This document shows positions 25,217 to 32,393 of a stretch of 64,000 nucleotides of DNA, one piece after another. This stretch comes from Niabella soli DSM 19437 (GTDB lineage: Bacteria; Bacteroidota; Bacteroidia; Chitinophagales; Chitinophagaceae), in NCBI RefSeq assembly GCF_000243115.2, contig NZ_CP007035.1, positions 2,790,001-2,854,000 of the forward strand, written 5' to 3'. Position 1 is the stretch's first letter. Every line of letters starts with the position of its first letter. The position numbers and the translations under genes were made by a program. The notes below the pieces were generated by a model that ran no database searches, was not told the DNA's origin, and was given only the letters and a program-made list of their open reading frames with translations.

Positions 25217-26071
25217 CTACAATAGCAAAAACACCCACACAAAGGGAATCGCCACCAGCAGCGAATCAAACCGGTCCAAAAAACCGCCATGCCCTGGCAT
25301 AATATGTCCGCTGTCCTTTACGCCTGCCATACGTTTGATCTTTGATTCCAGCAGATCGCCCGCTGTTCCCGCAATAGCCGCAATAACCGCAATACCCAAC
25401 AGTACCGGCCATTGAAACCAATATTGCAATATAAACGTGATGGCGGCCACGCAAAGCAGCATACCGCCGATGGTCCCCTCCAGTGTTTTTTTTGGTGATA
25501 TTTTAGAGAAAGGAGTTTTCCCGATCATAGAACCCACCAGGTAAGCACAGGTATCATTGATCCAGATCGCTACGATTAACAAAACAGGGATAAAAAATCC
25601 GGAAGCTGATTGTGCAGTATCTTTCATTATTGGAATAGCGGTGGAATAGCGCAGTTGCAATAACAATCCCCAGCTTAAGGAAATATAGATAAGGCCAAAG
25701 GCGGCGACACCCGTTGCCTTCAGATGCACCCGTTGTTTAAAAATACCGGCAGCCAGCAACACCAACCCTGCAATCAAAAAAGGCAACGAAAAACTATTTA
25801 CGATATTGTATCCCTGCACCTGCAGGCGATTACAGAAGAATAAAAGCATATGAAACCCGGTTAAACAAAATCCGAATTTGATATAAGGATGAAACGGAAC
25901 TTTATATATTTGTTCCACCAGTTTTAGATACTCCCACCAGCATCCAAAATGAATGACCGCTATCAACAGGAAAAAACTCCATTCATTATACAGGAGTCCG
26001 CCCATCATCACGGCAACAAAAATAAGTGCGGTAAATGCTCTTGTCCAGAAGGTTTTCCAGTTAAATGCCAT
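25217..26071 (-). CDS. cdsA: phosphatidate cytidylyltransferase CdsA
   Basis: CdsA makes CDP-diacylglycerol from phosphatidate and CTP, the branch point of membrane phospholipid synthesis. The 284-residue protein has about eight membrane segments and the C-terminal CDS signature: GKTPFSKISPKKTLEGTIGG, then SKIKRMAGVKDSGHIMPGHGG and FLDRFDSLL, with catalytic Asp residues. Length is normal. It overlaps the CPBP protease gene upstream by 11 nt on the same strand, implying cotranscription. Confidence 0.95.
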   Translation of the reverse strand: MAFNWKTFWTRAFTALIFVAVMMGGLLYNEWSFFLLIAVIHFGCWWEYLKLVEQIYKVPFHPYIKFGFCLTGFHMLLFFCNRLQVQGYNIVNSFSLPFLIAGLVLLAAGIFKQRVHLKATGVAAFGLIYISLSWGLLLQLRYSTAIPIMKDTAQSASGFFIPVLLIVAIWINDTCAYLVGSMIGKTPFSKISPKKTLEGTIGGMLLCVAAITFILQYWFQWPVLLGIAVIAAIAGTAGDLLESKIKRMAGVKDSGHIMPGHGGFLDRFDSLLVAIPFVWVFLLL

Positions 26072-26978
26072 CAGTCAGGGTTTGTTGTGTTTTCTTTTTC
26101 AGCAAAATAAAAAGCAGCACCACCACAGGAACAGCAAGCAACCCCAGGTAACTCCCGCCGCGGTCACTCATGGCACCGATCACTGATTTTCCCGCATGTA
26201 CCTGTGTGTACAATACAATCATTGCCAAGGCGTTATTTATAAAATGCGCCAGGATGTTCAGCCAGATATTGCCGGTAAATTGATATAACAGCCCGAGGAT
26301 TATCCCTAAAGCAAACCGGGAAAGAAAACCGTATCCGGACAGATGCACCACGCTGAAAATAAGGCTGACCACAATAACAGGGAACCAAAGATTCTTTTTG
26401 CTGCGGTACAAAAAATTTTGCAATCCGCCTCTAAAGAATGTTTCTTCACAAACAGCGGGGACCAGGGCCAGCACCAGGATGGAGATGAGCAGATCCGGTA
26501 TATTCTTAAAACTGACCAGGCCGGCCGCCTGCACCGCGTATTGGCTTTCCCATTTATCAAAAAGCGTTATAATATTTTGGGGCAGCGGCAGTTGGTAGCT
26601 TAGATACCCCAATCCGCTGCTGACGCCCAGGCCTGCGAAAATGATCAAAACGGAGAATATAAGCTGCCGGCCAGTAGACTTCTCTTCAAATCCCATCATT
26701 CTCAATGGCTTACGACTCAAAAAAGCAGCCGTGGCTACAGCCGGAACAAAAAAACCAAAAACAGCAGTGATCGTTTGCACCAACTGCATTTGCCTGAGAT
26801 ATGCAGGGTTGCCGATTGCATCAGCCAGCTCCAGAAAGTTTCGGCCCGTGCTCAGGGACCAGGCAATACCTCCTAAAAGGCCACCCAAAATCATCCCGCC
26901 AACCCCAAAAGCAATCAGCATAAAAAAGCCTGCGGAATAGGTAATGGGTTTCCTGTACGGATCTTCAGCTATCATCAT
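26061..26978 (-). CDS. CPBP family intramembrane metalloprotease
   Basis: A 305-residue membrane protein with about eight segments and the three CPBP (Abi/Rce1-like) motifs: EETFFRGGLQ (EExxxR), FSVVHLSGYG (FxxxH) and HFINN (HxxN/B). These residues coordinate the catalytic metal and water within the bilayer. Bacterial homologues process small peptides or act in self-immunity; the substrate here is unknown. The ATG pair at 26976-26978 starts the protein (MMIAED). It is translationally coupled with cdsA (11-nt overlap) and divergent from the dus gene. Confidence 0.9.
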   Translation of the reverse strand: MMIAEDPYRKPITYSAGFFMLIAFGVGGMILGGLLGGIAWSLSTGRNFLELADAIGNPAYLRQMQLVQTITAVFGFFVPAVATAAFLSRKPLRMMGFEEKSTGRQLIFSVLIIFAGLGVSSGLGYLSYQLPLPQNIITLFDKWESQYAVQAAGLVSFKNIPDLLISILVLALVPAVCEETFFRGGLQNFLYRSKKNLWFPVIVVSLIFSVVHLSGYGFLSRFALGIILGLLYQFTGNIWLNILAHFINNALAMIVLYTQVHAGKSVIGAMSDRGGSYLGLLAVPVVVLLFILLKKKTQQTLTDGI

Positions 26979-26990
26979 AAAAATAAATTG

Positions 26991-27018
26991 TACCTTCGCA
27001 CCCCGATGGTGATCGGGG
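26991..27018 (+). promoter_or_regulatory. promoter and 5' hairpin of the dus gene
   Basis: TACCTTCG (26991-26998) is the -7 element. Immediately after it CCCCGAT-GGTG-ATCGGGG (27001-27018) forms a perfect 7-bp hairpin at the expected 5' end of the mRNA, which may protect it or modulate initiation. Confidence 0.5.
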
Positions 27019-27036
27019 CAAAAATAGCAGTTTTCT

Positions 27037-27071
27037 GCAACTTGGGACCCGGAACCGGTAACCCGAAACCC
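27037..27071. repeat. heptanucleotide array, unit GNAACCC
   Basis: Five in-register units on the plus strand: GCAACTT, GGGACCC, GGAACCG, GTAACCC and GAAACCC. The array lies in the leader of the dus gene and ends 5 nt before its ATG, so it occupies the ribosome-binding region. Confidence 0.65.
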
Positions 27072-27076
27072 TGATA

Positions 27077-28117
27077 ATGATCAAAATAGGCAACATAACA
27101 TTACCCGATTTCCCGTTACTCCTGGCGCCCATGGAGGACGTAAGCGATCCGCCATTCCGCGCTGTATGTAAGGATAACGGAGCCGATTTAATGTATACGG
27201 AGTTCATCAGCAGTGAAGGACTGATCCGCGATGCGATCAAAAGCCGCCGGAAACTGGACATATTCGATTATGAACGGCCTGTGGGCATCCAGATCTTCGG
27301 TGGCGACGAGGAAAGCCTTTCGCTGGCGGCAAAGATCGTGGACGTAACCCAACCCGACCTGCTGGATATTAACTTCGGCTGCCCGGTAAAAAAAGTAGCA
27401 TTAAAAGGAGCCGGAGCCGGCGTGTTAAAAGATGTAGACCTTATGGTACGCCTGACCGAGGCCGTTGTAAAATCAACAACGCTGCCGGTGACTGTAAAAA
27501 CCAGACTGGGCTGGGATGAAAATACGCTGAATATAGAAGAAGTAGCAGAAAGGCTACAGGATGTGGGCATAAAAGCATTGGCGATCCATGGGCGCACCCG
27601 CTGCCAGATGTATAAAGGTGAAGCCGACTGGGCCCTTATTGGAAAAGTAAAGAATAACCCCCGTATCAATATCCCCATTTTTGGCAATGGCGATATCGAC
27701 AGTCCGCAAAAAGCACTGGAATATAAGAATCGCTACGGCGTGGATGGTATTATGATTGGCAGGGCTGCTATTGGCTATCCCTGGATCTTCCGTGAAATAA
27801 AGCACTTTATGAAAACAGGCGAAACGCTGGCCCCGCCTACTGTTGAAGAACGAGTGAGCGTGGTGCGCAAGCATCTGCAGAAAAGTGTGGAATGGAAAGG
27901 ACCCATTGTGGGCATCAATGAAATGCGCCGCCATTATGCCAACTATCTAAAAGGGCTGCCGAATATCAAAGAGTACCGGAGCAAGCTCGTACGTCTTTCG
28001 GAAGAAAACGCCATTCGCGAAGTATTGGACGAAATCATTGAAAAATATTCCGCTTTTGAGATTGAAGCCGCACCTATTGAACTGGTAAATTATCACGAAA
28101 ACTGCCCGGTGAACTGA
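27077..28117 (+). CDS. dusB: tRNA dihydrouridine synthase (DusB type)
   Basis: An FMN-dependent enzyme that reduces uridines in the tRNA D-loop. The 346-residue TIM-barrel protein shows LAPMEDVSDPPFRAVC at the N-terminus, the catalytic cysteine motif DINFGCPVKKVALKGAGAG, VKTRLGWDE, AIHGRTRCQMYKGEADW, and the phosphate-binding FGNGDI / GIMIGRAAIGYPWIF. A C-terminal helical domain (about 245-340) binds tRNA. Length and motif order fit the DusB group; exact target uridine is not deducible. It has its own promoter and a short leader containing a hairpin and a heptad array. Confidence 0.95.
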   Translation: MIKIGNITLPDFPLLLAPMEDVSDPPFRAVCKDNGADLMYTEFISSEGLIRDAIKSRRKLDIFDYERPVGIQIFGGDEESLSLAAKIVDVTQPDLLDINFGCPVKKVALKGAGAGVLKDVDLMVRLTEAVVKSTTLPVTVKTRLGWDENTLNIEEVAERLQDVGIKALAIHGRTRCQMYKGEADWALIGKVKNNPRINIPIFGNGDIDSPQKALEYKNRYGVDGIMIGRAAIGYPWIFREIKHFMKTGETLAPPTVEERVSVVRKHLQKSVEWKGPIVGINEMRRHYANYLKGLPNIKEYRSKLVRLSEENAIREVLDEIIEKYSAFEIEAAPIELVNYHENCPVN

Positions 28118-28148
28118 TCCCTCCAAACAGGCCTCATTTTAAAATGGT

Positions 28149-28156
28149 TATCTTTA
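28149..28156 (+). promoter_or_regulatory. -7 element of the Uma2 locus
   Basis: TATCTTTA ends 8 nt before the ATG at 28165, supporting that ATG over the frame start at 28144. The promoter of the broken gene therefore looks intact. Confidence 0.45.
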
Positions 28157-28164
28157 CAGGAACC

Positions 28165-28812
28165 ATGAATCGCATTACAATGGATCCGGAAAATAAATTA
28201 GAAGAACCCATTGTCCCGTACGGACCAATCACCTCCTTAGATCAGCTCAACTTAGCCAAACGCTACTCCTATGCCGATTATTTCCAATGGAAATTTCAGG
28301 AGCGGGTGGAACTCTTAAGAGGCTGGATCTACAAAATGGGTCCCGCACCAAGTCCCAGGCATTAATCAGTGTCTATTTCTCTCTCAAGCGTTTTTTATAA
28401 TTTTTTCAAAGAGAAACCCTGTAGCGTTTTTTCCGCCCCTTTTGACGTACACCTGCCCGATTCAAAAAAACGAAAGAACGATGCGGCGGTTTTTACAGTA
28501 GTACAACCGGATATTTGCGTGGTTTGTGATGCCGGAAAAATTGATGACCGCGGTTGTATTGGAGCGCCTGACCTTGTAATAGAAATTCTTTTACCAGGCA
28601 ATCCCCAAAAAGAAATGGGAATAAAATTTGACCTGTATGAAGAAAGCGGCGTAAAAGAATATTGGCTGGTGGAGCCGCAGGACAGGGTTATTCTTGTATA
28701 CCTGTTAAAAGACGGCAAATACTCCGGGTTAAAACCGTTTACAGAAAACGATGAAATCAACCCCTCCCTGTTCCCGGATCTGAAATTTAAAGTGAGCGAA
28801 GTATTTAAGTAA
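28165..28812 (+). pseudogene. Uma2 family (DUF820) endonuclease-like gene, interrupted by one in-frame TAA
   Basis: Uma2 proteins have a PD-(D/E)XK nuclease fold and occur in many paralogues. Both halves are in the same frame: the N-terminal half reads YSYADYFQWKFQERVELLRG and ends KMGPAPSPRH, then TAA (28363-28365), then SVSISLSSVFYNFF and the catalytic half. Relatives carry a glutamine after the RH, so one CAA-to-TAA change explains the stop. The nuclease residues are intact downstream: QPDICVVCD, PDLVIEIL and MGIKFDLYEESGVKEYWLVEP. A GTG at 28369 could start a truncated 147-residue product but lacks the N-terminal domain. Total length would be 215 codons. A sequencing error at one base is the alternative explanation. 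Confidence 0.85.
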
Positions 28813-28871
28813 ATTGTTCCTGATTGACTGTTGTGTAGCTATTGGCACATCTTCTTTATTTTTACGGCTGT

Positions 28872-30659
28872 ATGCATACAACAGTTTATAAGGAAAAAGC
28901 AGAACAATATTCTATTAAAGCAAATCAATTGCAGCAAAAGCTGGGATGGCTCAGTTTTTCCCGGCTGGTGCTTTTTGCCGGTTTCATTTATTTGCTTTAT
29001 CGCTCCACTCAAACCGGTACAGCCGTTGCTATCGTAGCAGCTATTGCTGTTTTTGTCGTCTTTATCATGATAGTGAAATGGTACGACCGGCTGCAACAAC
29101 AAGTTAGTTATTACAAAGCGCTGGTTAAATATAACGCAGACGAGACCACCTTTCTTGAAACGAACCGGTCAACCTACTCAAATGGCAAAGAATACGAAGA
29201 CCCGCACCATCCCTATTCTTATGACCTTGATTTTTTTGGAGCCGGCGGATTATATGCCCATCTGAACCGCTGCAGTACTTCATTTGGGAAAAAGGAACTG
29301 GCGGACCTATTGTTAAATCCGGAAACAAACACAATTGCCCGGCGACAGGAGGCGATTCGGGAACTGGCGGGGTTAACTGATTTTCGTCAGCAATTATATG
29401 CTAAAGGAAGCCTGCAGGAGAACCGGGAGAAAGATTTGAAACAACTCACGGACTGGATCCATTCCCCAAAAACCGGGATCAGCAAGCCCCTATATTTTGC
29501 ACTTTTAATAATGCCCCTGGTCACTATTGGGAGCCTATTATATTATATGTTCGTGTCCGACAATAACGAAGTATTCAGACTCATTTACCTGACGTTTATC
29601 CTCAACCTGGCGATCGCCTTTTCATTTGGCAAAAAAATTGCACAGCAATTAAGCGTTTCCACATCCGTAAATAAGATATTAGCGGCCTACAGGGATCAAC
29701 TGCGATCGATAGAAGAACAGCAATTCCAGGCGCCGCTCCTGCAGCAATACCAGCAACAGTTAAAAGACAATACGCAAACAGCATCCATGCGATTGCACCA
29801 GTTAGCATCGCTTTTTGAATACCTGGAATCGATCATTAATTTGATAGTAAGCATTTTATTGAACGGGCTCTTCCTTTTTCATATTCACATTTTATACCGC
29901 CTGGGCAACTGGAAGCAAAAACATGCAGCGCAGATCCCCGGATGGCTGGAAGTGATCGGAAAACTGGAAGCACTGGGCAGCCTGGGCAATTTTTCTTTTA
30001 ACAACCCGGAGAACTGTTTCCCTGAGATCAGCACCGGTCCTGATCTTCAGGCTATGGCGCTGGGGCATCCGCTTATTAAAAAAGAAAAAAGAGTGTGCAA
30101 CGACATCCGTTTTCATGAACAGCAATTCATCATTCTTACCGGCTCCAATATGAGTGGCAAAAGCACTTTCCTGCGTACCGTAGGCATGAACCTGGCGCTG
30201 GCCAAAAGCGGGTCAGCCGTAACCGCCTCCCGATTGGTGTTTTATCCTTTCGATGTATTTGTGAGTATGCGCATTACCGATTCGTTACAGGAAAGCGAGT
30301 CCTTTTTTTATGCAGAGCTAAAACGGTTACAAACAATAGTGCAACACCTGGAACAGGGAAACAAAACTTTTGTCATTTTGGATGAAATTTTACGGGGCAC
30401 CAACAGCAATGACAAACGCAATGGAACTATCGGATTGATCCGCAAGCTGGCGGCCTTTGACACTTTTGGCATTATTGCAACGCATGATGTTATGGTGGCC
30501 GACCTGATAAAGGAATACCCTTCCTACATCGCCAATAAAGCCTTTGAATCAGAAATTGTGAATGATGAGTTGTTGTTCGACTATAAACTGAAAAATGGCG
30601 TATGTACCAAACTAAGCGCCTCTTATCTCATGAAAAAACTGGGTGTTATTGACCAATAG
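28872..30659 (+). CDS. membrane-anchored MutS-like ATPase
   Basis: A 595-residue protein with the MutS ATPase domain at its C-terminus: P-loop TGSNMSGKSTFLRT (residues 423-436) and Walker B FVILDEILRGTNSND (about 500-514), followed by IIATHDVMVADL. The mismatch-recognition domain of MutS1 is absent. Instead the N-terminal part has membrane segments at about 31-48 and 50-68, two more near 207-225 and 234-252, and one near 320-342, interleaved with helical core and clamp-like regions. Such MutS-related proteins are common in Bacteroidota; their role is not defined, and a membrane site argues against classical mismatch repair. I chose the ATG at 28872, 7 nt after TATTTTTA (28857-28864). Confidence 0.85.
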   Translation: MHTTVYKEKAEQYSIKANQLQQKLGWLSFSRLVLFAGFIYLLYRSTQTGTAVAIVAAIAVFVVFIMIVKWYDRLQQQVSYYKALVKYNADETTFLETNRSTYSNGKEYEDPHHPYSYDLDFFGAGGLYAHLNRCSTSFGKKELADLLLNPETNTIARRQEAIRELAGLTDFRQQLYAKGSLQENREKDLKQLTDWIHSPKTGISKPLYFALLIMPLVTIGSLLYYMFVSDNNEVFRLIYLTFILNLAIAFSFGKKIAQQLSVSTSVNKILAAYRDQLRSIEEQQFQAPLLQQYQQQLKDNTQTASMRLHQLASLFEYLESIINLIVSILLNGLFLFHIHILYRLGNWKQKHAAQIPGWLEVIGKLEALGSLGNFSFNNPENCFPEISTGPDLQAMALGHPLIKKEKRVCNDIRFHEQQFIILTGSNMSGKSTFLRTVGMNLALAKSGSAVTASRLVFYPFDVFVSMRITDSLQESESFFYAELKRLQTIVQHLEQGNKTFVILDEILRGTNSNDKRNGTIGLIRKLAAFDTFGIIATHDVMVADLIKEYPSYIANKAFESEIVNDELLFDYKLKNGVCTKLSASYLMKKLGVIDQ

Positions 30660-30697
30660 CTGCTATGCAATAGGTATTGTTTCTCATTAATGACGCT

Positions 30698-30743
30698 ATG
30701 CGAAACTTGCAGCTTCGCATTTTTATTTTATCGCCTGCGGCGA
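30698..30743. terminator. two-hairpin terminator-like repeat, copy B
   Basis: ATGCGAAACT-TGC-AGCTTCGCAT (10-bp stem with one A-C mismatch), then TTTTATTTTA, then TCGCC-TGC-GGCGA and a T run. It follows the MutS-like gene and matches the architecture, loops and linker of copy A at 25164-25211. Confidence 0.65.
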
Positions 30744-30876
30744 TTTTTAAATAACTATTGCTGCGCGCCAATGCATTAAATGAAAAGGTGTTGCATTTTA
30801 TACATTTTGATTTGGAATAATTATTTATTGATTTACAATAAATTTATTTTGATATTCAAAAAAAATCATTTTCCTT

Positions 30877-30895
30877 TATAGCAAAATTTGCTATA
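30877..30895 (+). promoter_or_regulatory. 19-bp perfect palindrome at the start of the DUF2975 operon
   Basis: TATAGCAAA-A-TTTGCTATA is a perfect 9+1+9 palindrome whose last base is the A of the ATG at 30895. It is a strong operator candidate for the HTH regulator encoded third in the operon. The flanking sequence is very AT-rich. Confidence 0.6.
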
Positions 30896-31452
30896 TGAAA
30901 AAACAAACTGGCACCATGATAAAGATTAAAATCAGCTATGTGTTATTGCTACTCTTTACGTTGTTTTATACCCTGTTTTTTGAAGGGGGCATCCAGCATT
31001 TTAAGGAGGGATGGAACAGTGTTGATTGCAGCACTTGCGAAGAAAGCAGAAAGATCATTACCGGTACCAGTCCCGATCCGGGCCGTAGCTTCTGGATCTT
31101 GAAAGGATGCTCGTATCTTTTGCTTTTCACATATATAGGTATCGGCATCGCTTTTTTATCCAAATTATATCATTTTATAAAATCTGCAAGTCGAAATAAA
31201 ATTTTCGAGTCAATCAATATTAAACGTGTCACGTCCATGGGATGGTTGGCCATATTGATTGGCATTATTACTTACCTGATTAATTATCTTCTCGTTTACA
31301 CAAAAGGTACACCTGTACCTCAGCCCGCAGCCGTTATTTATAAAACAGAGTTCCCCTTTTGGCCCTTCCTGTTAGGTTTAGTGTTGCTTACCGTTGGCTA
31401 TACTTTTAAAAAAGGGGTGGAATTAAAAGAAGAAAACGATTTAACTGTTTAA
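30895..31452 (+). CDS. DUF2975 membrane protein (first copy)
   Basis: A 185-residue protein of the DUF2975 family with four membrane segments (about 10-28, 67-90, 112-134 and 155-172) and the family tail FKKGVELKEENDLTV. The luminal loop after TM1 contains CSTC. An internal ATG at 30916 (MIKIKISY) is an equally plausible start and would place the palindrome at 30877-30895 about 20 nt upstream. It is followed after 11 nt by a second DUF2975 gene and then an HTH gene, the usual regulator partner of this family. Function is unknown, and composition is more AT-rich than most neighbours. Confidence 0.85.
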   Translation: MKKQTGTMIKIKISYVLLLLFTLFYTLFFEGGIQHFKEGWNSVDCSTCEESRKIITGTSPDPGRSFWILKGCSYLLLFTYIGIGIAFLSKLYHFIKSASRNKIFESINIKRVTSMGWLAILIGIITYLINYLLVYTKGTPVPQPAAVIYKTEFPFWPFLLGLVLLTVGYTFKKGVELKEENDLTV

Positions 31453-31463
31453 ATTAAAAACAA

Positions 31464-32003
31464 ATGAAAACAAAGCAAGTTATTTTACTTTTGAATATTC
31501 TCGTGTGGATCATATTTGTTGCGCTGTGCGTAGAAGCAGGCTCCATCCTGATAAGCAGTTTGGTATGGCTGGTCATGCCTAATAGTTCCTATCATTTATT
31601 TAAGTGGAAAGCGCTATCAGCACTGTTCGGATACGATAAAGGACATTTTGCTGCTATAATAATCGTAGTAAGTATTGTAACCATACTTAAAGCGTATCTT
31701 TTTTATCTTATTATTAAATTGATGAGCAACAAAAACCTTAAGTTCTCCCAGCCCTTTAGCGCAGAAGTCAACCGGTTGATTTCATGGGGATCCGTTTGTG
31801 CATTATTTATTGGTCTTTTTTCAAAATATGGATTCGAGTATGCCCAATGGCTGTCAGCAAAGGGCATCTCTATGCCGGATGCAGCAGCGCTGAAACTGGA
31901 TGGCGCTGAAGTATGGATTCTAATGGGCGTTATACTTTTTGCAATTGCCCAGGTTTTCAAAAGGGGCGTTGAACTGCAACAGGAAAACGATTTAACTGTA
32001 TAA
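31464..32003 (+). CDS. DUF2975 membrane protein (second copy)
   Basis: A 179-residue paralogue of the preceding gene with four membrane segments and the same tail, FKRGVELQQENDLTV. Identity outside the tail is low by eye, so the duplication is old. Segments include VILLLNILVWIIFVALCVEA and AAIIIVVSIVTILKAYLFYL. It lies 11 nt after copy one and 2 nt before the HTH gene, so the three genes form one operon. DUF2975 genes normally occur singly next to an HTH gene; a tandem pair suggests a heteromeric membrane partner. Confidence 0.85.
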   Translation: MKTKQVILLLNILVWIIFVALCVEAGSILISSLVWLVMPNSSYHLFKWKALSALFGYDKGHFAAIIIVVSIVTILKAYLFYLIIKLMSNKNLKFSQPFSAEVNRLISWGSVCALFIGLFSKYGFEYAQWLSAKGISMPDAAALKLDGAEVWILMGVILFAIAQVFKRGVELQQENDLTV

Positions 32004-32005
32004 CA

Positions 32006-32212
32006 ATGCCGATTATTATAAACCTGGACGTGATGATGGCGCGGCGCAAAATGTCGCTGAATGAGCTCAGTGAAAAAGTAAGCATTACCCTGTCCAACCT
32101 TTCTATTCTGAAGAATGGAAAAGCAAAAGCCATTCGTATCGAAACCCTGGAATCTATTTGCCGGGCATTGGATTGCCAACCGGGGGATATTCTTGAATAT
32201 GTAAAAGACTAG
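32006..32212 (+). CDS. small XRE/Cro-CI family regulator (YozG-like)
   Basis: A 68-residue protein that is almost entirely one helix-turn-helix domain: LDVMMARRKMSLNELSEKV, then SITLSNLSILKNGKAKAI as the recognition helix region, and ETLESICRALDCQPGDILEY. This is the standard partner of DUF2975 membrane proteins. With no sensor domain, its activity may depend on the membrane proteins encoded just upstream. It is a likely binder of the palindrome at 30877-30895; that is inferred from position. It begins 2 nt after the preceding stop. Confidence 0.92.
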   Translation: MPIIINLDVMMARRKMSLNELSEKVSITLSNLSILKNGKAKAIRIETLESICRALDCQPGDILEYVKD

Positions 32213-32259
32213 CTGATCACCTATGTACAAATAGCAATATTTTATTAAAACACATTTAT

Positions 32260-32304
32260 ATAACCATGAAATTTAAAAATATGATTTTCAATTTTCATGG
32301 TTAT
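32260..32304. terminator. long 12-bp inverted repeat, probable bidirectional terminator
   Basis: ATAACCATGAAA (32260-32271) and TTTCATGGTTAT (32293-32304) are perfect 12-bp arms around a 21-nt AT-rich loop, between the HTH gene and the convergent purD. The T tract is weak, so it may be a dispersed repeat rather than a terminator. Confidence 0.45.
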
Positions 32305-32393
32305 CTATTTTAATACACACGCCTTCATTTCCTACAAAAGGCCCTATATCGCTACATTACAGCATTTATAAAAACGCACTTTTTAAAATGCCC

